DNA of 64,000 nucleotides from Symbiodinium natans (Eukaryota; Sar; Dinophyceae; Suessiales; Symbiodiniaceae): contig CAJNDS010002379.1 in assembly GCA_905221605.1 (NCBI GenBank), forward strand, positions 887,501 to 951,500. The letters are read 5' to 3'. Positions 31,602 to 40,600 of the stretch are shown in pieces. The translations under genes and the position numbers were made by a program. The number at the start of each line of letters is the position of its first letter. The first letter of the stretch is position 1. The notes beneath the pieces were generated by a model. It was not told where the DNA came from. It ran no database searches and saw nothing but the letters and a program-made list of their open reading frames with translations.

Positions 31602-32090
31602 CTAACACCTCAGCGCTGTGCTCAGTGGATCGCTCTCCTCCTCATCGGCATTTTCCGGAGAGCTGCGAAGCCCCCAAAGGTCCACAAGAAGTCGAAGACG
31701 ATTTCGATCAAACGCTTGAGTTCCCAGGTCCGCCAGCTGGTAGGTGCCGGCAATGTGTGCAATACGAAGCTGGCGAAGTCGGACTGCGTCCTGTAGGTGG
31801 GCAGCCCTGATGCGCAAATGCCTCGTCTTCCACGAGCCTGGCGCTTCTCGCGCCAAACCGATCGCTGCTGCGTTGTCCACACGCAACACATGCTTCGGGG
31901 GTTCAGCGTGAAGCTCTCTCACAGGCCAACCCTAAACTCTAAACCCTAAACCCTAAACCCTAAACCCTAAACCCTAAAGCGCAGCACCGCCCCTGCATCA
32001 GCTGAACAGTGTTGATCGCTTCAATCAATTCTGCTTCTGCCGCAGAAAAGGTCTCAACCTTGAGCCCTAGCCCCTTAGCATCACAGGCCA
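31602..32090 (-). pseudogene. Ty1/copia RNase H remnant split by a telomeric tract
   Basis: The upstream piece (about 32090-31980, minus) reads VETFSAAEAELIEAINTVQL, the copia RNase H block containing the catalytic Glu. The downstream piece (31922-31602) reads HVLRVDNAAAIGLAREAPGS, then WKTRHLRIRAAHL and IAHIAGTYQLADLGTQAF, containing the next catalytic Asp residues, and ends LVDLWGL like other copia C-termini. Together they match residues about 1275-1400 of the intact element at 37641-42311. About 50 bp of CCCTAAA repeat separates them, and the sequence TCACAGGCCAACCCTAAAC occurs at both the cut site and the outer edge. No other element parts were found nearby. It is inactive. Confidence 0.75.
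31926..31978 (-). repeat. CCCTAAA tract interrupting a retroelement gene
   Basis: Seven telomere-like units lie exactly between two adjacent RNase H blocks. Confidence 0.85.
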
Positions 32091-32700
32091 ACCCTAAACC
32101 CCAAACCCAAACCCTAAACCCTAAACCCTAAACCCTAAACCCTAAACCCTAAACCCTAAACCCTAAACCCTGAACCTACAATTAGAAGACCCCGGCCATC
32201 CCCTAGCCGAAGCCTTTTGAACCCAAGACCTTTGTTGAACCCAAAACGCACAAAGGCCTACCTAAAGATTCAGTGGTAAGTAACTCTGAGGGCCCAAAAA
32301 CCTAAAGGTTTTGGGGGATTTAGGGTTTAGGGTTTAGGTTCTAAACCCTAAACCCCAAATCCCAAATCCCCTGAACGCTAGAACCCCCCAAGGTTCGCCA
32401 AAAACACCCTAGGACTAGGGGGGGACCCTTAAAGGCTCTAAGGGGAGCCCTTCTGAACCCTCTTCTTGGCTCTCTTAAACAGGGACCTTATTGAGAGGAT
32501 CTATATCCCCAAGGTCATAAAGTCCCCTCCCTGCGCCTGAGCACGGCCCCATAGGGCGCTCCCAGTATCCGATCCACCGGGATGGCGGGATACCTTGCAC
32601 TAGGGTTTAGGGTTTAGGGTCTAGGGTTTTGGGTTTAGGGTCTAGGGTCTAGGGTTTAGGGTTTAGGGTCTAGGGTCTAGGACCTGGGTTTAGGGCTAAA
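32091..32700. repeat. CCCTAAA and TTTAGGG tracts, head-to-head junction
   Basis: CCCTAAA at 32092-32175, unique sequence, TTTAGGG running into CCCTAAA at about 32318-32360 (TTTAGGTTCTAAACCC), unique sequence, TTTAGGG/TCTAGGG at 32600-32695. Confidence 0.75.
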
Positions 32701-33120
32701 GCCCCTGGGCAGAAACAATTCCTGAAACCTCCGTTATTCGGACTTCTGCATCTCCCGCCCCGCCCCGTGCATGCTACGCCGGCGGCAAACCTGCATGGGA
32801 GTGTTGACGTAAGCTATGGACCCTTTTTGTGTCTCCTTTTTGATGTGCAATCCGTATACATCAAAGCACCGCACCAAAGACCCAAAACTCCAAATCCCAA
32901 ACCCTTCCGAAGCAGAACGGATGTCGACGCTGCGCCTGTTTGCAAATCATTGCTGGATTGGAGCCAGTGATCTGCAAACAAACGCCACGGTTTCCGTTTG
33001 ATGAGTCTGGGTAAGAGGTTGTACATTGCACACCGAAGGTTGAGAACCTTTGGGCTTGGGGAGCCTCGTGGAGAAAGGGGGCCCCTTCCACTGCACAACT
33101 TTCTGGGTACCCTAAACGAA
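32701..33120. other. Unique block with open frames on both strands, unidentified
   Basis: Minus frames include KVLNLRCAMYNLLPRLIKRK and SNGNRGVCLQITGSNPAMIC, plus frames include LFANHCWIGASDLQTNATV. A LFADHWLQSSNDLQT-like stretch appears in more than one frame, so this could be a decayed coding copy. No family is recognised. Confidence 0.3.
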
Positions 33121-33300
33121 GCCCTAAACCCTAAACCCCTCAACCCTAAAACCCTAAACTCCAAACCTCTAAACCCTAAACCCCTAAACCCTAACCCCTA
33201 AACCCTAACCCCTAACCCCTAAACCCTAACCCCTAAACCCTAAACCCCTAAACCCTAACCCCTAAACCCTAACCCCTAACCCCTAACCCCTAACCCCTTG
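33121..33300 (-). repeat. CCCTAAA / CCCCTAA mixed tract
   Basis: Alternating CCCTAAA and CCCCTAA units, ending in pure CCCCTAA. Confidence 0.9.
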
Positions 33301-33410
33301 ATCAGGCGAGAGGCTTGCCCATACGCAGCTCCTGCCAGCGTTGATCTAGGTCACAGGCCCCGCTTTGGTACGCTCAAGGTCTCAGAGTTGCAAAAATCTT
33401 GGATTTAGGG
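33301..33410. other. Capped unique island
   Basis: Short unique sequence with CCCCTAA repeat left and TTTAGGG right. No gene assigned. Confidence 0.4.
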
Positions 33411-33990
33411 CTGGTTTAGGGTTTAGGGTTTAGGGTTTAGGGTTTAGGGTTTAGGGTTTAGGGTTTAGGGTTTAGGGTTTAGGGTTTAGGGTTTAGGGTT
33501 TAGGGTTTATTGTTTAGGGTTTAGGGTTTAGGGTTTAGGGTTTAGGGTTTAGGGTTTAGGGTTTAGGGTTTAGGGTTTAGGGTTTAGGGTTTAGGGTTTA
33601 GGGTTTAGGTTAGTTCGGTAGCCTCTAGAATTCTTTAAAGGGGCACTCTAGGAGGACATGAGGTGCTTAGTTCGCTCATTCCCTACGGAGAACTGGGAAG
33701 TTCGTCTCAGAGCTCAAGGGGGTTTAGGGTTTAGGGTTTAGGGTCTAGGGTCTAGGGTCTAGGGTCTGGGGTTTAGGGTTTAGGGTTTAGGGTTTAGGGT
33801 TTAGGGTTTAGGGGTTAGGGCTAGGGCTTAAGGCTTAGGGCTTAGGGCTTAGGGCTTAGGGCTTAGGGCTTAGGGCTTAGGGCTTAGGGTTTAGGGTTTA
33901 GGGTTTAGGGTTTAGGGTTTAGGGTTTAGGGTTTAGGGTTTAGGGTTTAGGGTTTAGGGTTTAGGGTTTAGGGGTTAGGGTTTGGGGATT
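33411..33990 (+). repeat. Long TTTAGGG arrays with a TTAGGGC block
   Basis: TTTAGGG at 33415-33608 and 33720-33975. The second contains TCTAGGG repeats and about nine consecutive GCTTAGG units (33822-33890). A 110-bp unique island (33609-33718) separates the arrays. Confidence 0.9.
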
Positions 33991-34317
33991 CTCTCATTTG
34001 AACAGGCTGCGCTAAAACCAGGAAGCCTTCCTTGGAGCCGTCTCAAAGTGAAACCTAACACGGAAGCCACTATAGGGGCCTTACTCATTGGACTAGGGTT
34101 ATGGGGGTTATTAGAGTATGAATATCAGGGGACCATAAGGGAATGCTATGAGTAATGATTCCGACCCCTCTGTTACCGGTGAGGGGTTCCTTTTTGTTTG
34201 AACAAGCTGCCCGGTAAAAGCCGTGGACAAAACCACACAAAAGATGCTTAAGAACGCCAGGCTTCAATGCTAGGGATCCTACCAGGTGGTTGTCTAGGTT
34301 TCCTTCCCTATTCTACT
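33991..34317. other. Unique block, no gene supported
   Basis: Contains TTACTCATTGG...ATGAGTAATGA inverted ends (about 34081-34160), possibly a small MITE, and an unconvincing 60-codon minus frame. Confidence 0.35.
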
Positions 34318-34425
34318 AGTTGCTTAAGAACCCAAAAAATATATAAACATATTCTTCCTTAGTAAGGGTAATATAGGGATTACTTCTGTTTTATTCTTCT
34401 GGGGTTCTTAAGCAAATAGTAATAT
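34318..34425. mobile_element. MITE family A, copy 2
   Basis: ACTAGTTGCTTAAGAACCC on the left and GGGGTTCTTAAGCAAATAGT on the right are inverted, with TATTCTTCCTTAGTAAGGGT inside as in copy 1 (25646-25745). AT-rich, non-coding. Confidence 0.75.
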
Positions 34426-35214
34426 ATTCCCCTGGGCTAACCTACCAAACGCATCGGCCGCGTCACAGGGAATCCAAACCCTGACAGGGGCTCCTGGCAG
34501 CTGTTGCCAAGGAAGAAGACCTTCTTGGAAGAGTCATGGGTACGTGGTGCTGCGGAGTATGGTAGATATACGACGTACCTTAGCCGTGATTCAGGTGCAG
34601 AGAACCCTACTTCTTATAAAAGTGTAAATAAAGTACACAGACACCTGCGAGCATCCTAGACCATAAGCCCGAGGGCTTAGGCTTTAGGGCTTAGGGTTTA
34701 GGGTTTAGGGCTTAGGGCTTAGGGTTTAGGGTTTAGGGTTTAGGGTAAACCGCACCAAGTCATCGTGACACAAGAATCTGAAAGTCTAGACCCCGTAACT
34801 AAAGCTCAAACCCTAGCCCCTCAAACCTACAACCTAAACAATCACAATACCAAAACGCTGCTAGCAATGGCCCTTTAAAGAACAACTAAACATCATCGAA
34901 ACAGAAAAACATGACAAATCCTATTCCCTGAAGCCTAAACCCTACACTCTAAACCCCTACACCCTAAACCCCAAACCCCTAAACCCTAAGCACAAAACCC
35001 CTAAAACCTAAGCCTAAACCCCTAAACCCTAACCCTAAACCCCTAAGCCCCTAAACCCTTCAACCCCTAAACCCCTAAACCCTAAACCCTAAAACCCTCA
35101 AACCCTAAACCCCTAAACCCCTAAACCCTAGCCCTGAACCCTAAACCCTACACCTAAAACCCTAAACCCTAAACCCTAAACCCCTACATACCCCTAAACC
35201 CTGCAAAACGCCCA
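34426..35214. repeat. Unique sequence, TTTAGGG then CCCTAAA/CCCCTAAA tracts
   Basis: Unique 34426-34670; TTTAGGG/CTTAGGG at 34675-34745; unique 34746-34925; a degenerate CCCTAAA region at 34926-35210. No gene recognised. Confidence 0.7.
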
Positions 35215-35297
35215 CGAAAGCCGAGGCCTTCTGGGACCCCTCGGAGTCTCGGAGGACGACGTGCGAGCCATGTGGGATGGCCCCGACCTGGCTTTTG
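35215..35297 (+). other. Coding-like island capped by telomeric repeats
   Basis: Plus strand reads RGLLGPLGVSEDDVRAMWDG then PDLAF. CCCTAAA borders the left and TTTAGGG the right. Unidentified. Confidence 0.35.
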
Positions 35298-36115
35298 GGT
35301 TTAGGGTTTAGGTTTAGGGATTCAGGGTTCAGGGTTTAGGGTTTAGGGTTTAGGGTTTAGGGTTTAGGGTTTAGGGTTTAGGGTTTAGGGTTTAGGGTTT
35401 ATGGGTTTTAGGGTTTAGGGTTTAGGGTTTAGGGTTTAGGGTTTAGGGTTTAGGGTTTAGGGTTTAGTAGGGTTTAGGGTTTAGGGTTTAGGGTTTAGGG
35501 TTTAGGGTTTAGGGTTTAGGGTTTAGGGTTTAGGGTTTAGGGTTTAGGGTTTAGGGTTTAGGGTTTAGGGCTTAGGGCTTAGGGCTTAGGGTTTAGGGTT
35601 TAGGGTTTAGGGTATCAAACGTGTCCCCTTTTTGTAGTTAAGGGGATTATAAGGGAACCCCAACCCTGAAAACAGGAAATAAGGGCCTACTCCCGGTCCT
35701 GGCTTTTGGTTTAGGGATGTAGGGTTTAGGGATTCAGGGTTTAGGGATTTAGGGTTTGGGGTTTAGGGTTTGGGGTTTGGGGTTTGGGGTTTAGGGATTT
35801 GGGGTTTAGGGCTTGAAGGTTTTGGGTTTAGGGTTTTGGGGCTGAGGGTTTAGGATCTAAGGTTTAGGGCTTGAAGGGTTAGGGTTTGGGCTTTGGGGGT
35901 TCAGGGGCTTAAGGGTTTAGGGGCTTAAGGGTTTGGGGTTTGGGTTTAGGGCTAGGGGCTTAAGGTTTAAGGATTAGGGTTTAGGGCTTTAGGGGTTTAG
36001 GTGCTCAAGGGCTTGTTGCTTGGGACCCTAAACCCGAAAACCTGGCAACCTTGAAAACCCTGAAACCTTTGACGTCTAAACGTTGCATATATCAATGGAC
36101 ACAGCTTACGTGGAA
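35298..36115 (+). repeat. Long TTTAGGG array followed by degenerate repeats
   Basis: TTTAGGG at 35335-35612 with few variants, an introner-related element at 35618-35702, then degenerate TTTAGGG/TTTGGGG to about 36020. Confidence 0.85.
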
Positions 36116-36741
36116 CCCGAAACCCTAAACCCTAAACCCTAAACCCTAAACCCTCATCCCCACCGGCAAATGACCACCACCCAGAAGAGACCCTAAACTT
36201 CATGCCCCCCGAAGCCAGCCGGAAACCCGAAACCCTTAACTCTAAACCCTAAACCCTAAACCCTAAACCCTAAACGAAGGCTCCTGGACTTATGCCCGAA
36301 CACATGCCAGCGCTTGCGACGAAAGCCATCTTGCTCCAACGAAGACAGCACAAGCAAGTGCTGATCGTGCTTTGGTGAGGTGTTGGGTCTTCTACAGGAA
36401 TTTTCTGGGGATAATGGCGTATTGTTATAGGGGCTACTGATAGGGGAAGAGTGTTGGAATTCTCCAGGGGTATGAGGGGATATTCGTTGGTGATGATGTA
36501 GGCCCCTGTGTTCGCACAGTAAACTGGTTCGGGGTGGGGGGCTAGTTGAGAGCCTGCGGCGTGATCGGGTGAGGCTCCGTTATAGATTGTCTAGGAAGCC
36601 CTAAGCAACCCTAAACCCTAAACCCTGAACCCAATTCTTGGGTTGGTGGGGCCCACAGACCAACCGTCCCCTAGAAAAGGACAAGGCTCGATACTGGACA
36701 TGCTATTGCTGCGGGTGGGAAGGAGCCGGCACCATCACCCA
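36116..36741. other. CCCTAAA tracts and unique block
   Basis: CCCTAAA at 36120-36155 and 36240-36280. The unique block 36281-36735 shows no recognisable gene; its T/G-rich part at 36390-36510 contains several GGGGATAT/TAGGGG motifs. Confidence 0.45.
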
Positions 36742-36875
36742 GGTTTAGGGCTTAGGGCTTAGGGTTTAGGGTTTAGGCTTTAGGCTTTAGGCTTTAGGCT
36801 TTAGGCTTTAGGCTTTAGGCTTTAGGCTTTAGGCTTTAGGCTTTAGGCTTTAGGCTTTAGGCTTTAGGCTTTAGG
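36742..36875 (+). repeat. TTTAGGC variant array
   Basis: About 14 consecutive TTTAGGC units (36770-36866) bordered by TTTAGGG, another locally amplified variant. Confidence 0.95.
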
Positions 36876-37219
36876 GCTCAAGGTTTAGGATCAAACCCTA
36901 AAACCTAAGTCCTAATTCGTCAAGCCGGCTTCGGTTCCCAGATGCCACAGGGATTAGGGTTTAGGGTTTAGGCTTTCGGGTTTCGGGTTAGGGTTTCGGG
37001 TTTAGGGTTTAGGGCTTAGGGCTGAGGGTTTAGGGCTTAGGATTTAGGATTTAGGGTTTAGGGTTTAGGGTTTAGGGTTTAGGGTTTAGGGTTTAGGGTT
37101 TAGGGTTTAGGGTTTAGGGTTTAGGGTTTAGGGTTTAGGGCTCAGGCTCTCTTACAACCACCCCTGCCCTGCTTTGCTGCATACCCGCCTTGGTTCAGGG
37201 TTGAGAGTTTAGGTATAGG
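36876..37219 (+). repeat. TTTAGGG tract left of the copia element
   Basis: Degenerate then perfect TTTAGGG (36955-37145), followed by unique sequence and TTTAGGTATAGG directly at the LTR edge. Confidence 0.85.
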
Positions 37220-37455
37220 TACGGAGGGCAACCGAAGGAGGACAGGGAACAAGACAGTCAACCCCAACAGAAGCCCTTATTACCCCTGGAACAACCAACA
37301 ACCGAACAGCAAGACCCCAAACCAAGGGTACACTTTTTACGAAACCTTTGACCGCTTTGGTCATGGCTTGAGCCTTGAGCCAAAGATTACCGGGTTCATT
37401 GACCCTTCAACTTCCAATACCAACTCCTTTCTACAATACCAATTGCAGCTCCGCA
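37220..37455 (-). repeat. 3' LTR of the copia element
   Basis: 236 bp, matching 46918-47153 at every position I compared. On the element's strand it begins TGCGGAG and ends CTCCGTA, an imperfect inverted pair. The usual TG...CA ends are here TG...TA. Confidence 0.9.
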
Positions 37456-37470
37456 CTCCCCCTGTCCTAG
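37456..37470 (-). other. Polypurine tract
   Basis: On the minus strand ACAGGGGGAG ends exactly where the 3' LTR's TGCGGAG begins. This is the position and composition expected of the plus-strand DNA primer. Confidence 0.75.
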
Positions 37471-37640
37471 GATTTCCTAGGACACATTGGAGGTGCAGAT
37501 CTTTGGCCAAAAACCGCCATTTAGGCAGCAGCCAGCTGCTTGAAATGCACATTATGGTTTAACGTCATCCAGGACGAACCTTCAGCTCATTGGCTGAATC
37601 CTTTACCATTGAGGATTTCTTCACCTCGCACTTGGAAAAT

Positions 37641-40600
37641 TCACGTTCCAGCGGCCCGTTCCTCACCAAGGAACTCAGCATTCACCACCCAGCCATCCTT
37701 GAGGCAATGCTTACAAAGCGTCTTAGCTCTGAGCTGTGAATATCGCAGAACATCACAATCACTGCTTGCGTGCATACAGTTCCCACCCACTGTTGTATAC
37801 AAAGTGGCACTCGCAGGAATAACCACCGCTTTCTTTATCCACAGCCATTTATACAGCCGTCGAAAGAGGCACCATGCCAGTTCCCAGAGTATAATTGCTG
37901 CCACCAAATATGCAACAAGGTCTGAATTGTTGACAACCATTTCAATACCTTGAGCCAGAACCATCACCGTAGACGTGTTGGCGACCTTGCACACCCCTTC
38001 TTCTGAGCAAAAGAATCCAGCCGTGGACACTTCTTCGCCACCAATTGCCATCCCTTGCAGAGATGCAGCCACCATCATGACCGCCATTGCAAGCGAGGCT
38101 TTTTTCAAGTCAGTCCCTTGTACCAACAGTCGGAGACCCCAAAGTGCCTTTTGCTTTGCATACACCTGTCCACTCATCAATTTGGTCAACAGGTCAGCGA
38201 TCATATACTCACCGCGAAGATGCGCTATCACCATATAACCACGGTCCACCAGAGACCTGACACCGGCTGCTCGAATTCTCAGGTGTCTTGTCCTCCAGCT
38301 TCCAGCAGGATATTGAATGATCGAGCACGTTGAGACCGAATCTGTATACAGCACTTTTTGCAGCGATTCTTCACCTGTTCCAACCAAAGCGGCAATTATA
38401 GGGGTGCACGACTGAATCATCGTTGCTCCCTCTATGGACGCATGTAATTCAGCTTCAGCTGTACTTAAAGCCACCGTTGATTGTCTTTGTGTTGCCCACA
38501 TCACTGGACAGTCACCCCACACCACCACCGCTCCTGAGTGGCTCTTTTCGTTTTCACCTGCTGCAAAGCTGGCATCCGCGTAGGACTCCACCACCTTAAC
38601 GCCTCGTCCATAACGCAACACCTCATTTCTTTCTTTTTCGCATGTTGCGATTGCTCCGAACGTCAAGCCTAACGTTGGAGTTGCAGCAAGGTATCGGAAA
38701 ACCTCCTCAGCCTTTTTAACCACAAATCGCGGCCTTCGGGATGTCCACAAAGACAACTGGCTCGTGCAGAACGCCAAATCAGGTCGAGTTTTGATTGCCA
38801 CCCAGAGGAACTCCCCTACGGCACCTTGAGCCGCTCGCAAGGAAGGAATATCCACCTCCTCTTCTTCACCTGGAGTTTCTTTCACCATTGGCAGGTTACT
38901 CCCTTTTCCAGTTTCATCGATCTGATACCCTCGTCGGTTCAGCAAATCTCTCACAAAGTCCTCCTGGTTGAGAAAGAAGCTGCCATTTCGATACCAGATT
39001 TGGACACCCAAAAACTTCAGGAATCCATCACCGCAGCCTGGACCACAGAACTCGGGTTCAGAAGTTTTCCACTCCTTCCTAATCTGTTCCAAGGCCTCCC
39101 GGAGCACTGTCATAGTCCCAGCCATCAAAAAATCATCCACGTAAAGACCCATTGTCCCTACCAACTTGCTTGTACCTTCCAGCTTCTCTTGCGCCATAAT
39201 AAGGAACAGACTTGGGTCTGCATTGGACCTCTGAAAGCTCATTGCTTGTCCATCCTTTGACACCCAAGACATCCCTTGAAGACGTTGGTCTCGCCACTCC
39301 ACCCATGCTGCAGGACTTTCGGCCAAACCATACAAGGCCTTCCTCACAATCCACCGCTCCTCTTTTGTGCAAAGACCCAATTTCACCGCCGCCCTTGGGG
39401 GCTGCACCACCACCAAACGCCCTTCTCTTTGCGCCCTATTCATCGGCGCCGTCAGAAAAGCTTTGGAAATGTCGAAGCCAGCGATGATCCACACCATATA
39501 TGCTGCGTGCCTCACTTGACACCTGAATGTAGTTGAATCTAAACCTGGAGCGTACAACGAGTGACGACTGAGTGACCTCGGCCCTTCATATTCTGTAGCT
39601 GCCGTTGACGAAATGAAGTTTCCACATGCACAGATACGGGCACGTCGCCTCCCTGTCCCTTGCTTCCGGGTAAACACCACCAGACTGGGAACGTACTCAA
39701 TCACCGGTGCATTAGGCTCTTCCGCCAATTTGTCCAGCTTTTCTTGAGTTGTTGGTTCCACCACCTCCAACTCTTTCACCAAAGACGTCACCTCGTCCGA
39801 CAATGATTCCCTCCACTTTTCCAGCTCTTGCATGGCTTCTTGTGTAGGGATTGTTTTTGTTTGCAGGAACTCAACCTCCTCTGCTGCCTCAAGCGCGGTA
39901 TTTTCTTGTACCATTTGCTGAACTTGAGCTGCTTTGACCAAAAACTTCGAGAGCTGTTCCTCAGCCCTTTTTGCTTTAACCAGCCATTCTCTAGTCTCTG
40001 ATCCTTTTTCCTCATTCGACTCATTGGCCGATCCATGGAACTCGTCCAAAATGCAACATTCCTGTTCAGCAATTAGGCGTCGAATACTCAAATGCTCCTC
40101 TAGAGCCCATTGATGCGCTTCGAACACAGCGTAGTCGACTTCCTCTGCAAGGTCGTCCAGCGAGGTCTCTTTCAACGTCATTTTTAACCATTTCCTTTTT
40201 TCACCTTCTTCAGCTTGTGGTTCCGGAAGAGGAAACTTGCATTGGAGAAGATAGCACCTATCCTTGTAGCTCAAACGCTCCATAAAAACAGGTGTGTACC
40301 CTGTCAAGGATACCCTGTTCCCTTTCCAAGGCATAGGACCATGCAGTTTTCTCGGAAAGAACGACATGAAGTTCCAGTGGATATCGACCAATTTTCCAGG
40401 TAGGACTTTCTTCCCATAAGATTGCTCCACCACTTCAGCTCCTTCCTCTAAAACCTTTTCGTCCTCAACCCACAGCTGACCATCTTTATAGTCACCAAAG
40501 CCACACACATAATTGCAGCAATGTTTTTCATTGTGACTATCCCTATGCAATGACACCGGAGCATTGCACGAGATCTGAAGAGCAGAAAATTTGGCTTCAG

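Noticed and set aside
31926-31978. Telomeric tract in the RNase H remnant as a spliced intron
   Set aside because: The tract contains GT and AG, but no placement joins the two RNase H blocks with good exon edges, and the outer edge carries a duplicated sequence. Insertion is simpler, though not proven.
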